Notes: generated by a model not told the origin, from the sequence alone. 64,000 nucleotides of DNA from Candidatus Enterococcus moelleringii (GCF_017377575.1 NZ_JAFREM010000028.1:60481-124480), one strand, 5' to 3'. Shown: positions 1-8,856, counted from the first letter of the stretch. A program made the numbers and translations.

Positions 1-311
1 CTCTTCGGGAAGAACTGTTAAGCATTCGCGGGATCGGTCAAGAAACGGCGGATGTGCTGCTGATATTTGTCTTCAATAAAGTTTCTTTTATTGCGGATCG
101 TTATGCGCAGCGAATTTTTAATCAGTTAGGTTTAGAGGAAATGCTCAATTATTCAAAGCTGCAGGCCATGATTAAGCTGCCGACTGATTTCACCAATCAA
201 CAAGCCCAGAACTTTCACGGGTGGCTGGTTGATTACGGTCAAATCCATTTGAAATCAGAGGAAGCATGGGAAGCTGGTTTTTTAAGTGACTTTGAGTTAG
301 AGCTGGTGTAG
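1..311 (+). CDS. HhH-GPD DNA glycosylase / endonuclease III-like protein, C-terminal part
   Basis: Only the 3' end is in the window: the frame is already open at position 3 and stops with TAG at 309-311. It opens with a helix-hairpin-helix (LLSIRGIGQETAD), followed by an Asp in ADRYAQR, where the catalytic Asp of the HhH-GPD fold lies. Family members excise damaged bases in base excision repair. No cysteine follows, so the [4Fe-4S] loop of true endonuclease III (Nth) is absent; this fits the short endonuclease III-like or 3-methyladenine glycosylase proteins of Firmicutes. The damaged base it recognises cannot be told from this fragment. Confidence 0.7.
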   Translation, partial: LREELLSIRGIGQETADVLLIFVFNKVSFIADRYAQRIFNQLGLEEMLNYSKLQAMIKLPTDFTNQQAQNFHGWLVDYGQIHLKSEEAWEAGFLSDFELELV

Positions 312-416
312 GCAAGGACGTATAAATAATTTCCCTAATTTACATTTTTGCCAGGAAGGTTTAGTCTATTGTCGTTGATGAAACATAACATTAGTTTTTT
401 TATAGGAGGATGTACA

Positions 417-947
417 ATGAATAACCCATTTTTAGGTTTACAAGATGTGCCGTCTTTTGATGTCGCAAGTAAAGATATTGTTGATGGTGGACTTTCAGAT
501 GTAAAATTTATGTCTGGTGATTTCGGTATCGAAGGTGGACAAGACATTTCACCAGAAGTTAGCTGGTCAGGCGCACCAAGTGATACAAAGAGCTTTGTTG
601 TTACTTTGTATGATCCAGATGCTCCAACTGGTTCAGGTTTCTGGCACTGGGCTGTTTCTAACATCCCTGCTTCAGTAAACGAATTACCACAAGATGCTGG
701 TAACAAAGACAATTCAAAATTGCCTTCAGGTGCGATCCAATTACCAAATGACGCACGTGCGAAAAAATATATCGGTGCTGCTCCTCCCAAAGGACATGGC
801 GTACACCACTACTTCTTAACTGTTTGGGCATTAGATGTAGAAACAGTTGATATTCCAGAAGATTCTACTCCAGCTTTCTTAGGCTTTAACATGTTTGGTC
901 ATGTATTAGCTCGCGGAGTATTGAACTTCGAAGTAGAAGTAAAATAA
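417..947 (+). CDS. YbhB/YbcL family protein (PEBP, Raf-kinase-inhibitor-like)
   Basis: 176-residue cytosolic protein of the phosphatidylethanolamine-binding/YbhB fold. Visible family motifs are DPDAPTGSGFWHW, then HWAVSNIP, and a later HHYFLTVWALD segment; these line the small anion-binding pocket. No signal peptide. The start was set at the ATG at 417, which follows TATAGGAGGA at 401-410; the longer open frame from 348 has no ribosome site. Only 28 bases separate it from the next gene, so the two are probably co-transcribed. The bacterial role of this family is not established; a link to metabolism of small phosphorylated ligands is inference. Confidence 0.85.
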   Translation: MNNPFLGLQDVPSFDVASKDIVDGGLSDVKFMSGDFGIEGGQDISPEVSWSGAPSDTKSFVVTLYDPDAPTGSGFWHWAVSNIPASVNELPQDAGNKDNSKLPSGAIQLPNDARAKKYIGAAPPKGHGVHHYFLTVWALDVETVDIPEDSTPAFLGFNMFGHVLARGVLNFEVEVK

Positions 948-975
948 GCTTTATCTCAATCAGAAAGGAAGATGT

Positions 976-2067
976 ATGATGAATTATCCTACAGAAAAAT
1001 TTTTCGGTGAATTAGAACAAGTACACGCTTTTTACGGCGAAATGCCAACAGGCGTTAGCGTAACAGAAACAGGTCGTATCTTCATCAACTTCCCTGAATG
1101 GGGCGACGATGTAAAAGCAACTGTTGCTGAAATCGTGGATGGCGAATTAGTCGCTTACCCAAGCCAAGAACTTAACACTTTTGATCCTGAAAACCCTGAA
1201 AAAGGCTTTTTAAGTGTTCAAAGTATCGTAGCTGATGGTGAAGGTACTCTATGGGTACTAGATACTGCTGCTCCAAACTTTGACGTTCCTGTTAAAGGCG
1301 GCGCAAAATTAGTTGCGGTTGATTTGGAAAGCAACACCATTCGCAAAGTCTATACTTTCTCTAATGATGTTGTCCTAGATTCTACTTATCTAAATGATGT
1401 ACGGATTGACTTGCGTCGTGGTTCTGAAGGAGTCGCTTACATTACTGACTCTTCCATTACAGGACCAGGTGCGTTGATCGTGGTTGATCTTGGTACTGGC
1501 GATGCCTTCCGTATTTTAGATGGTACTCATTCTACTTCTGTTGATCCTGACTTCGTTCCTAAAGTAGAAGGCGAAATCTTGATGAACCGTGAAGCAGACG
1601 GCTCAACTTCTCCATGGCAAGTAGCTGCTGACGGAATTGCGATCTCACCAGATGGCAAAACGTTGTTCTTCAGCCCATTATCAAGCCGTCATCTTTACTC
1701 TATCGATACTGATTTGATTTTCGATAAAGATATTGAAGATGAAGAACTTGAAAAACATGTCAAAGACTGGGGCGAAAAAGGTGCTTCAGATGGTATGATT
1801 ACAGCAGCAGATGGTACAATCTACGCTGGTGACTACGAAAACAATAGTATTCGTGTCATTAATACCGATGGTTCAATGGAAACATTGACTCATGACCCTC
1901 GTATTTTATGGCCTGATACTTTGTCAATTGGACCAGACGAATACTTGTACTTCAATGCTAACCAATTGCAACGCCAAGCTGGTTTCCACAAAGGCGAAGA
2001 CTTACGGGAAAAACCTTACAGCTTATTCCGTATCTTTATCGGTAAAGGCCCAGCAAAAGTAAAATAA
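976..2067 (+). CDS. Major royal jelly protein/Yellow-like beta-propeller protein
   Basis: 363 residues with no signal peptide. The repeated pattern of beta-strand blades and motifs such as GTLWVLDTAAP, VAYITDSS, DGIAISPDGKTLFFSPL and DGTIYAGDYENNS match the bacterial MRJP/Yellow and SMP-30/gluconolactonase-like six-bladed propellers. Bacterial relatives are often annotated as L-dopachrome tautomerase-related; the true substrate is unknown, and a lactone or sugar-acid hydrolase role is only an inference. ATG at 976 (an in-frame ATG also lies at 979) follows AGAAAGGAAG. It is the second gene of a likely two-gene operon with the PEBP protein and is followed by a large stem-loop. Confidence 0.75.
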   Translation: MMNYPTEKFFGELEQVHAFYGEMPTGVSVTETGRIFINFPEWGDDVKATVAEIVDGELVAYPSQELNTFDPENPEKGFLSVQSIVADGEGTLWVLDTAAPNFDVPVKGGAKLVAVDLESNTIRKVYTFSNDVVLDSTYLNDVRIDLRRGSEGVAYITDSSITGPGALIVVDLGTGDAFRILDGTHSTSVDPDFVPKVEGEILMNREADGSTSPWQVAADGIAISPDGKTLFFSPLSSRHLYSIDTDLIFDKDIEDEELEKHVKDWGEKGASDGMITAADGTIYAGDYENNSIRVINTDGSMETLTHDPRILWPDTLSIGPDEYLYFNANQLQRQAGFHKGEDLREKPYSLFRIFIGKGPAKVK

Positions 2068-2105
2068 TTATTTGAAGATCGCTGACATATGTTAAATAAC
2101 TAATG

Positions 2106-2204
2106 AAATATCCGAACTATAAGATATTGCTCCTACGCTTTTGTAGGTCTTGGTCGCAAAGCTGCGACACTTTGGAGCTTTCATCACTTGTAGTTCGGGT
2201 ATTT
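2106..2204. other. Large branched stem-loop between two genes
   Basis: An outer stem pairs 2106-2123 with 2187-2204: CCGAACTA with TAGTTCGG is perfect and the helix extends on both sides to about 17-18 pairs with few wobbles. Inside, GCTCC (2129-2133) can pair with GGAGC, and two small hairpins, CCTAC/GTAGG and GTCGC/GCGAC, fit between, giving a cloverleaf-like fold. A run TTTTTAT follows, so it may end the upstream transcript. It is much more elaborate than the other terminators here, so a mobile repeat (MITE-like) or a structured RNA is possible. Confidence 0.5.
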
Positions 2205-2252
2205 TTATCTGTAAATTACTTATGCCACTGAGTATTCACGAAGGAGAAAAAC

Positions 2253-2921
2253 ATGACTGATCAAGCAGAATTACGCAACGAAATATTAGCTGTTCACAAA
2301 CGCCGCTTTGCGACAAAGGCTTTTGATCCAACCAAGACAATTGCTGAGGAAGACTGGATGACGATTATGGAAGCAGCCCGTTTGTCACCAAGTTCTTTTG
2401 GCTATGAACCTTGGAAATTTTTATTAGTTGAAAGCCAACAGGTCAAAGATGATTTGCAAGATGTCGCTTGGGGCGCACGGAATAGTTTGAATGGGGCTAG
2501 TCATTTTCTAATCGTACTAGCGCGTAAGAACTTAACCGGTAATAGTCCTCATGTAAAACACATGGTGGAAGATGTATTCGGTGTTCCTTATTCAAAAACA
2601 TCACCTCAAACAATCTTCTTCAACAATTTCCAAAAGGATGACTTCGGTTTAACGGATGAACGCTCATTGTTTGACTGGGCCTCAAAACAAACCTACCTTC
2701 CTTTGGCTAACATGATGACAACTGCTGCTTACCTGGGAATTGACAGTGTGCCAATTGAAGGCTTTAATAAAGAAGCAGTCGAAAACTATTTAGCAGAGAA
2801 GAACATCATCGATTTAGATGAGTTTGGAGTTTCTTATATGGCTGGCTTCGGCTACCGTGCTCAGGAAGTTCCTGAAAAGAAACGTCAAAACCTGTCTGAT
2901 ATCTACGATGTGATTAAATAA
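2253..2921 (+). CDS. Nitroreductase family NAD(P)H-dependent oxidoreductase
   Basis: 222 residues, the usual size for the FMN-dependent NfsB/nitroreductase fold. The N-terminal RRFATKAFDP segment is the typical Arg-rich phosphate-binding start, AARLSPSSFGYEPWKF is the classical flavin-contact motif (ARLAPSSxNxQPW in many relatives), and the C-terminal AGFGYRA segment contacts FMN. Such enzymes reduce quinones or nitro compounds in the cytosol using NAD(P)H. ATG at 2253 follows GAAGGAG. It is monocistronic or read with the downstream quinone-reductase-like gene, 67 bases away; both would act on electrophilic or redox-active compounds. Confidence 0.88.
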   Translation: MTDQAELRNEILAVHKRRFATKAFDPTKTIAEEDWMTIMEAARLSPSSFGYEPWKFLLVESQQVKDDLQDVAWGARNSLNGASHFLIVLARKNLTGNSPHVKHMVEDVFGVPYSKTSPQTIFFNNFQKDDFGLTDERSLFDWASKQTYLPLANMMTTAAYLGIDSVPIEGFNKEAVENYLAEKNIIDLDEFGVSYMAGFGYRAQEVPEKKRQNLSDIYDVIK

Positions 2922-2988
2922 AAGGCAAAATCTTTTTAAAATGGCGGATTTTGCTTCATAATTAGAACAAAGACAAGGAGGAATTCAC

Positions 2989-4032
2989 ATGTCAGAAAAG
3001 AAGTTTATGCATGCAGTTGGATTTTTTGAAGGGCTGCCTATCGATGAGGCACAAAGTTTTATTGATGAAAAAGAATTGGTTCCTAATCCTGGCCCTAGAG
3101 ATGTATTAGTAAAAGTAAAGGCAGTTTCGGTAAATCCGGTAGATACAAAGCTGCGACAAGATACACGTAAGCGAAATGCCTTGCGAGTGTTGGGCTTCGA
3201 TGCGGTCGGTGAAGTGGTCGGTATAGGAAAAGAAGTCGAAAAATTCAAAGTTGGCGATCGGGTCTTTTATGCGGGTACAACTACTCGTGCCGGCAGTAAT
3301 CAGGAATATCAAGCAGTCGATGAACGAATTGTAGCATTGGCGCCTGAAAACTTGTCTGATGAAGAAGCTGCAGCTTTGCCATTAACTTCTTTGACAGCTT
3401 ATGAATTGCTTTTTGAAAAGTTCGGTTTAATTCCTGAAGAAAATGCCAATAAGGGTAAAAAAATTCTAGTTATTAACGGAGCCGGTGGAGTTGGTTCAAT
3501 CTTGAATCAATTGGCACACTGGGCTGGATTAGAAATTTATGCTACGGCAAGTCCTAAAAACTTTGAATGGCTGGAAAAATTAGGCGTGGATCATCCAATT
3601 GATTACCATGATGATTTGAAAGCTAGCTTGCGTGAGCTAGGTGTTCATGAAGTGGAGTATATTGCTGTACTATTTAATATCACTCGTTACTTGGATCAAA
3701 TCAAACACATGGTCAAACCTTTTGGTCATGTGGGTACTATCGTGGGCATTCATGAACCAATTGATATCAGTGACTGGAAAAACTTGTCGGTCAGCTTTGA
3801 TTGGGAGTATATGTTTGCGAAAACCGATCATGATTATCAAATTGAAACCCAAGGCCAAGCCCTAGAAGTAATTGCTAACTTGGCGGATGAAGGCAAGTTG
3901 GTAACAACGTTGAGCAAAGTTTATTCAGATGGCATCAATGCTGCTAGTTTGAAGCAAGCAACAAAAGATGTCGAAACAGGACATATGCTGGGTAAAGTAG
4001 TCATCAGCGGACCATTTAATGGTGGTGAATAA
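2989..4032 (+). CDS. Zinc-less medium-chain alcohol dehydrogenase (quinone oxidoreductase-like)
   Basis: 347 residues of the medium-chain dehydrogenase/reductase superfamily: an N-terminal GroES-like part (roughly 1-130) with NPVDTKLR and GFDAVGEVVGIG, then a Rossmann domain with GAGGVGSI (about 164-171) for NAD(P)H. The Cys cluster that binds structural zinc in alcohol dehydrogenases is missing, which points to the zinc-independent quinone/enone reductase branch. ATG at 2989 sits behind AAGGAGGA. A strong terminator follows directly, so transcription ends here. The exact substrate is unknown. Confidence 0.85.
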   Translation: MSEKKFMHAVGFFEGLPIDEAQSFIDEKELVPNPGPRDVLVKVKAVSVNPVDTKLRQDTRKRNALRVLGFDAVGEVVGIGKEVEKFKVGDRVFYAGTTTRAGSNQEYQAVDERIVALAPENLSDEEAAALPLTSLTAYELLFEKFGLIPEENANKGKKILVINGAGGVGSILNQLAHWAGLEIYATASPKNFEWLEKLGVDHPIDYHDDLKASLRELGVHEVEYIAVLFNITRYLDQIKHMVKPFGHVGTIVGIHEPIDISDWKNLSVSFDWEYMFAKTDHDYQIETQGQALEVIANLADEGKLVTTLSKVYSDGINAASLKQATKDVETGHMLGKVVISGPFNGGE

Positions 4033-4039
4033 ATAGCTG

Positions 4040-4089
4040 AAAGCTGCCGGTTTATTTTACGTTTTGTAAAATGAACCGGCAGCTTTTTT
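4040..4089 (+). terminator. Intrinsic terminator
   Basis: AAAGCTGCCGG (4040-4050) and the following TTTATTTTAC pair with GTAAAATGAACCGGCAGCTT around a four-base loop, giving a very long stem followed by six T. Ends the quinone-reductase-like gene. Confidence 0.9.
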
Positions 4090-4108
4090 GTTTAAGTGAG
4101 GGTCAATC

Positions 4109-4300
4109 ATGAGTTATCCAACCATTCGCAAACGACTAGACAAATTAATCCAAAAAGTTCAAGTTAGCGACCGGAAGGACAATGATCAAGTCATGCAGCT
4201 GATCAACCAATTAGAGAAAGAAGGAAAAATCAATCAAAAGATTGCTGAAACTGTTGTTAGTGAATACAGCAAATCCTTAAATTGTTTGATTGTAGAATAA
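4109..4300 (+). CDS. Small hypothetical protein (63 aa)
   Basis: A 63-residue charged, mostly helical peptide with no membrane segment or Cys motif; one Leu/Ile-rich amphipathic stretch (about 30-52) could form a small helical bundle. ATG at 4109 follows a modest GTGAGGG ribosome site. It is bounded by terminators on both sides, which supports a separate small transcription unit. I do not recognise the family. Confidence 0.55.
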   Translation: MSYPTIRKRLDKLIQKVQVSDRKDNDQVMQLINQLEKEGKINQKIAETVVSEYSKSLNCLIVE

Positions 4301-4344
4301 GAAAGATCCATTAGAATCGCTTAACTAAATGAAAGAAATGCTCA

Positions 4345-4371
4345 AGACTCGTCGTTGAGGGAGTCTTTTTG
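4345..4371 (+). terminator. Intrinsic terminator
   Basis: AGACTC (4345-4350) pairs with GAGTCT (4361-4366), followed by a T run; the inner CTCAA/TTGAG offers an alternative pairing. Ends the 63-aa gene. Confidence 0.65.
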
Positions 4372-4638
4372 TATGCATTTCGACAAAAAAATCTGGAAAT
4401 TTTAGGTGTTTTTCAAAAATAGAAGAACTTTTTGGTCGTTTATGGCAAAAAAACTTAGCAAATTCTTTCTAAAATTAGAATAAGGAAACGGTTTATCCGA
4501 CTAATTTTGTCAGAAAACTCAGACAATCTCTCTCATTTATTTGTGATAAAAATAACTATGTTCAGAGGGGTTGAAGATCGTTTGTAGGTTGATATAAAGC
4601 TATTTTAAAGATGTGTAGTTGAAGCTACCGACTATTTT

Positions 4639-4653
4639 GTGAAAACGATTGCT
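4639..4653 (+). promoter_or_regulatory. Catabolite-responsive element (cre) candidate
   Basis: GTGAAAACGATTGCT matches the consensus WTGNAANCGNWNNCW at every fixed position except the first base (G for A/T). It lies about 310 bases before kbl, where CcpA control of amino acid catabolism would be expected. Confidence 0.55.
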
Positions 4654-4868
4654 CTTCTGGTCAGTAAATTCTAATTAAAAAATATTTTCGGGTTGTGAAA
4701 CTGATACATACACGATGTCGCTTAATTAGCGAGGTTAAATAAGAATTATTAGAAGCGTTTGGGTTATTTATTATAATTCAAGGAATGAGGGAGCGTTAGC
4801 GTTGTAAGCGATGACAATTAAGATATATACTAAGAATGTAGGTGACAGGAAAACGGTTTATTGATCAT

Positions 4869-4933
4869 GGGTGTTATCTTTCGGATTTTAGTCAAGCAAG
4901 AAAGATAACGATTGATCAACAACGCAATCACCC
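4869..4933 (+). promoter_or_regulatory. Leader stem-loop before kbl
   Basis: GTTATCTTTC (4873-4882) and GAAAGATAAC (4900-4909) form a perfect 10-bp inverted repeat with a 17-base loop. GGGTG (4869-4873) can further pair with CACCC (4929-4933). TTGATCA-type palindromes lie on either side of the inner stem. No T run follows, so it is not a simple terminator. The kbl ribosome site starts 17 bases later, so the fold could affect translation or be a protein-binding operator. Confidence 0.45.
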
Positions 4934-4961
4934 GTAAAAAAAGTGTAATGGAGGAATCAAA

Positions 4962-6155
4962 ATGAGTTCAAAAGTACTGGATCAGTTTCTTGAAACAAAT
5001 TTGAATGAACTAAAAGAAAAAGGTTTGTTCAATACGATTGATGTGATTGAGGGCAGTAATGGCCCCAAGATCACAATCAACGGAAAGGAATTAATCAATT
5101 TAGCTTCAAACAACTACCTGGGATTTGCTACAAGACCTGAATTGATTGAGGCCGATGTGAAAGCAACTGAAAAGTATGGAGCGGGTGCTGGAGCAGTGCG
5201 TACCATCAACGGTACATTAGATATCCATCGTCAGTTGGAAGAAAAAATTGCTGAATTTAAAGGAACAGAAGCCGCAATTGCTTTCCAATCCGGTTTTAAC
5301 TGCAACATGGGTGCGATCTCTGCCGTGATGAAAAAAGGCGACGCCATTCTTTCAGACGAATTAAACCACGCTTCTATCATTGACGGCTGTCGTTTATCTG
5401 GCGCAAAAATCATTCGGGTAAATCACCAAGATATGGAAGATTTAGATAAAAAAGCCAAAGAAGCAACAGAAAGCGGCGAGTACAACAAAGTAATGTACAT
5501 CACCGATGGCGTATTCTCAATGGATGGCGACGTAGCCAAAATCCCAGAAATCGTTGAAATTTGCGAAAAATACAATGTCATTACTTATGTAGATGATGCT
5601 CATGGTACTGGCGTTATGGGTAAAGGTGCCGGAACCGTTAAACAATTCGGCATGCAAGACCACATTGATTTCCAAATGGGTACTTTATCTAAAGGGATCG
5701 GGGTTGTTGGCGGCTATGTAGCCGGGACGAATGAATTGATTACTTGGTTGAAATCGCAAGCTCGTCCATTCCTTTTCTCAACTTCTTTAACACCAGGCGC
5801 AGCCGGAGCATCGATTAAAGCGATCGAGTTGATCCAAGAGCACCCTGAGTATGTGGAAAAACTTTGGGACAATGCCAATTACTTCAAACAAGAGTTGAAA
5901 CGCATCGGTTATGACATTGGGAAATCAGAAACACCAATTACCCCAGTGATTGTGGGAGATGAAAAATTAGCCCAAGAATTTTCTAAGAAGTTAATTGAAA
6001 ACGGTGTCTATGCCAAACCAATCGTATTCCCAACCGTACCACTAGGAACTGGTCGAGTACGCAATATGCCAAATGCGGGGCATACGAAGGAAATGCTGGA
6101 TGACGCCATTAAGATTTACGAAAAAGTCGGTAAAGAATTGGAAATTATCAAATAA
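4962..6155 (+). CDS. kbl: Glycine C-acetyltransferase (2-amino-3-ketobutyrate CoA ligase)
   Basis: 397 residues, the usual length. PLP-dependent class II aminotransferase fold: the Schiff-base lysine is Lys244 in GTLSKGIG, the same number as in E. coli Kbl, and Asp211 of DDAHGTG contacts the PLP ring nitrogen. It cleaves 2-amino-3-ketobutyrate with CoA to glycine and acetyl-CoA, the second step of threonine breakdown. The neighbouring epimerase-type threonine dehydrogenase supplies its substrate, which separates it from the related 8-amino-7-oxononanoate synthase BioF. ATG at 4962 follows ATGGAGGAA. Control by the cre site and leader stem-loop upstream is likely. Confidence 0.92.
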   Translation: MSSKVLDQFLETNLNELKEKGLFNTIDVIEGSNGPKITINGKELINLASNNYLGFATRPELIEADVKATEKYGAGAGAVRTINGTLDIHRQLEEKIAEFKGTEAAIAFQSGFNCNMGAISAVMKKGDAILSDELNHASIIDGCRLSGAKIIRVNHQDMEDLDKKAKEATESGEYNKVMYITDGVFSMDGDVAKIPEIVEICEKYNVITYVDDAHGTGVMGKGAGTVKQFGMQDHIDFQMGTLSKGIGVVGGYVAGTNELITWLKSQARPFLFSTSLTPGAAGASIKAIELIQEHPEYVEKLWDNANYFKQELKRIGYDIGKSETPITPVIVGDEKLAQEFSKKLIENGVYAKPIVFPTVPLGTGRVRNMPNAGHTKEMLDDAIKIYEKVGKELEIIK

Positions 6156-6188
6156 AAATTACTCAACTATAGAAGGGAAGTTTTTTAG

Positions 6189-7166
6189 ATGAAAAAAGTA
6201 TTAATCACAGGTGCTTTAGGACAAATTGGATCAGAATTAGCTGAACGGTTACGTCGCGATTTAGGGGTAGAAAATGTCATTGCCACTGATATTCGCCGAC
6301 CTGACAACAATCCAACTGTAGAAAATGGACAGTTTGAAACCTTAGATGTTCAAGACTACGACAGCTTTTTAGATATAGCAAAACGTTATGATGTAGATAC
6401 GATTATTCACCTGGCAGCACTATTGTCAGCGACTGCCGAACAACGTCCAGCCTTTGCTTGGCAATTAAACATGGGTGGATTGATGAATGGTTTAGAAGTG
6501 GCTCGTGAATTGGGTGACGGTATTAAATTCTTCGCGCCATCTTCTATCGCAGCTTACGGACCAGATGCTGAACCAGACAGCACGCCACAGGATACGGTGA
6601 TGCATCCTACTACCATGTACGGAGTGACGAAGGTTGCTGGAGAACTGCTAGAAAACTATTACCATGATAAATACGGTGTCGATACTCGTTCCGTTCGTTT
6701 CCCAGGTTTGATTTCTTATAAGGTAGAGCCTGGCGGAGGAACAACCGACTACGCAGTGGATATTTTCTACGAAGCATTGAAAAATAAATCATACAAATCA
6801 TTCATCGCTGAAGGTACTTACATGGACATGATGTATATGGATGATGCGATTGATGCGATTGTCGATTTAATGAATGCGGATTCAGATCGTTTGGAGCACC
6901 GCAATGCCTTCAATATTACAGCAATGTCCTTTGCACCAGAAGAAATTGCAGCAGCAATTAAAAAACGGATTCCAGAATTTGAAATGGAATATGATGTGGA
7001 TCCCGTTCGTCAAGGAATTGCCGAATCTTGGCCAAATGCCATCGATTGCCAATGTGCTGTTGATGAATGGAACTTCACACCAAGCTATGACTTGGAACGT
7101 ATGACGGACGAAATGCTGATGCGCTTAGAGAAAAAATTTGAGACTGAAGGCATGGTGGCAAAATAA
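6189..7166 (+). CDS. L-threonine 3-dehydrogenase, NAD-dependent epimerase (short-chain) type
   Basis: 325 residues. The N-terminal GALGQIGSE is the NAD-binding glycine motif, and the catalytic pair is Tyr144/Lys148 in TTMYGVTK. The overall pattern (LAALLSATAE, FAPSSIAAYG, YMDMMYMDDAI) matches the UDP-galactose-epimerase-like threonine dehydrogenases of Gram-positive bacteria rather than the zinc-dependent E. coli Tdh. It oxidises threonine to 2-amino-3-ketobutyrate, which Kbl then cleaves. It begins 33 bases after kbl, behind AGAAGGGAAG, so the two form an operon. Confidence 0.9.
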   Translation: MKKVLITGALGQIGSELAERLRRDLGVENVIATDIRRPDNNPTVENGQFETLDVQDYDSFLDIAKRYDVDTIIHLAALLSATAEQRPAFAWQLNMGGLMNGLEVARELGDGIKFFAPSSIAAYGPDAEPDSTPQDTVMHPTTMYGVTKVAGELLENYYHDKYGVDTRSVRFPGLISYKVEPGGGTTDYAVDIFYEALKNKSYKSFIAEGTYMDMMYMDDAIDAIVDLMNADSDRLEHRNAFNITAMSFAPEEIAAAIKKRIPEFEMEYDVDPVRQGIAESWPNAIDCQCAVDEWNFTPSYDLERMTDEMLMRLEKKFETEGMVAK

Positions 7167-7205
7167 CCAATAGAAAATGATTGAGAAATTTATTAGGCGG
7201 TAATA

Positions 7206-7336
7206 AGAAAAAGGTGAGTGTTTTACTGTCACACCAGCCTTTTTCTGAACCGCGTGATAAAATGTTGGGCAGAGCGCAAAAAGCCGCTTTTTATTTTTTG
7301 CTCAATGGCACTTATTAGATACATAAATAGCGGCTT
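7206..7336 (+). other. Overlapping stem-loops between the dehydrogenase and permease genes
   Basis: AGAAAAAGG (7206-7214) pairs with CCTTTTTCT (7238-7246). GAGCGCAAAAA (from 7272) pairs with TTTTTTGCTC (7294-7303). AAGCCGC (7281-7287), inside the second hairpin, can instead pair with GCGGCTT (7330-7336). These mutually exclusive folds could give partial termination or attenuation before the permease gene. Confidence 0.4.
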
Positions 7337-7381
7337 GCATTCACAAAAAATATAAATCGAACGAAAGAGGGGGAGAAAAGC

Positions 7382-8743
7382 ATGGCATCAAACGAACAAG
7401 ATGTTGTTGCTTCAAAAGCAACCCAAGAAGGTGAATTAAAACGAACGATGACCTTCTTCCCGGCGTTATCCACCGTTATGGGAACGGTAATCGGCGCGGG
7501 AGTATTCTTTAAGGCAGCTAGTGTTGCTGCTGTAACCGGATCAACCAGCATGCATATGCTGTCATGGTTCTTAGGAGGATTAATCAGTGTCTGTGCCGGA
7601 TTAACGGGAGCAGAGCTGGCAGCGGCGATTCCTGAAACAGGCGGAATGCTGCGCTATATTGAACGAGCTTATGGAAAATTTCCAAGTTTCTTACTAGGTT
7701 GGGCGCAAGTAATCATCTATTTTCCAGCCAATGTTGCAGCCTTATCCATTATTTTCGCAACCCAGTTTAAAAACCTGTTTGGCTTAGGTAATGGGATGAT
7801 CGTACCCATTGCGATTGTCGCAGCGGCTTCGATTATGCTGATTAACTTCTTAGGTTCTAAAGCCGGCGGCATGTTCCAATCAGTGACGTTAGTCTTCAAA
7901 CTGATTCCATTAGCCTTAATCGTTATCTTCGGTTTAATGCGAGAAGGTGCCGTAGAAGTCAGCCTGTTCCCGGTTCAAGCGGGCCCTAATGTAGGCGGAT
8001 TTGCCTCAGCGTTAGGTGCTGGACTACTAGCGACGATGTTTGCTTATGACGGTTGGATTCACGTAGGGAACTTAGCCGGTGAGTTGAAGAAACCTGCCCG
8101 GGATCTACCTCGAGCAATTGCTGGCGGTATTTTAGGGATTATGGTGGTTTACTTATTAATAAACTGGGCGTACTTAAAAACTATGGCCATTCCAGAATTA
8201 GCCGGAAATGAAAACGCAGCGATGGAAGTTGCGGGACGAATCTTTGGCGGTATGGGTGGTAAGTTAGTCACGATCGGAATTCTGATTTCCGTTTATGGAA
8301 CAATCAACGGCTACACCATGACCGGTATGCGTCTGCCTTATACAATGGGGATTGAAAAACAATTACCGTTTTCTAAGCAATTGGCAAAATTGAACAGAAA
8401 TTCGGTTCCTTATATTGCCGGTATTTTAGAGTTAGTGATTGCAGTCGGTATGATGATGGTGGGCGGCTTTGATATGTTGACGGATATGCTGGTCTTTGTC
8501 ATTTGGATTTTCTATACGTTAGTCTTTATTGCAGTAATTAAGTTAAGAAAAACCGAACCAGATTTGCATCGACCATATAAAGTTCCGTTGTATCCATTTA
8601 TTCCAGCGATTGCGATTGTTGGGGGCGTGTTTATCCTAATCATGACCTTGATTAATCAATTCTCATTAGCAATGGTTGGTCTACTGATTACAGCACTAGG
8701 CATTCCTGTTTACTTCTATATGATGAAACGTAATGCACGATAA
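7382..8743 (+). CDS. APC-family amino acid permease
   Basis: 453 residues with about 12 hydrophobic segments and the APC-superfamily hallmark near the first helix (MGTVIGAGVFFKAA), plus GLTGAELAAAIPETGG in helix 2-3. The closest functional class I can name is the LAT/SteT-like amino acid exchangers. It follows the threonine-degradation genes on the same strand, so threonine or serine uptake, or exchange for glycine, is a reasonable inference. ATG at 7382 follows a strong GAGGGGGAG site. A hairpin terminator follows the stop codon. Confidence 0.85.
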   Translation: MASNEQDVVASKATQEGELKRTMTFFPALSTVMGTVIGAGVFFKAASVAAVTGSTSMHMLSWFLGGLISVCAGLTGAELAAAIPETGGMLRYIERAYGKFPSFLLGWAQVIIYFPANVAALSIIFATQFKNLFGLGNGMIVPIAIVAAASIMLINFLGSKAGGMFQSVTLVFKLIPLALIVIFGLMREGAVEVSLFPVQAGPNVGGFASALGAGLLATMFAYDGWIHVGNLAGELKKPARDLPRAIAGGILGIMVVYLLINWAYLKTMAIPELAGNENAAMEVAGRIFGGMGGKLVTIGILISVYGTINGYTMTGMRLPYTMGIEKQLPFSKQLAKLNRNSVPYIAGILELVIAVGMMMVGGFDMLTDMLVFVIWIFYTLVFIAVIKLRKTEPDLHRPYKVPLYPFIPAIAIVGGVFILIMTLINQFSLAMVGLLITALGIPVYFYMMKRNAR

Positions 8744-8754
8744 TAAATACTTTG

Positions 8755-8787
8755 ACATCAGCGGCTGCGGTTGCTGGTGTTTTTTTC
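8755..8787 (+). terminator. Intrinsic terminator
   Basis: ACATCAGC (8755-8762) pairs with GCTGGTGT (8773-8780), followed by a T run. Ends the permease transcript. Confidence 0.8.
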
Positions 8788-8856
8788 TCTCAAAAAAGAC
8801 AAAAAAAGATTGCTGGAACTACTCAAGCCCCAACAACCTTAACGTGTTATTCATTT

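Larger units (their letters stand above)
4372..4961 (+). promoter_or_regulatory. Long gene-free leader upstream of kbl
   Basis: About 590 bases without a convincing gene, AT-rich, in front of the threonine-degradation genes. It holds a good CcpA-type site (4639-4653) and a long stem-loop close to the kbl start (4869-4933). No T-box or known riboswitch core could be recognised. Its length suggests more than one promoter or a regulated 5' leader. Confidence 0.5.

Noticed and set aside
7246..7256. GAACCGCG as a T-box antiterminator core before the permease
   Set aside because: Only this short end of the T-box consensus is present; there is no AGGGTGG part, no Stem I with a specifier loop, and too little space after the dehydrogenase gene.
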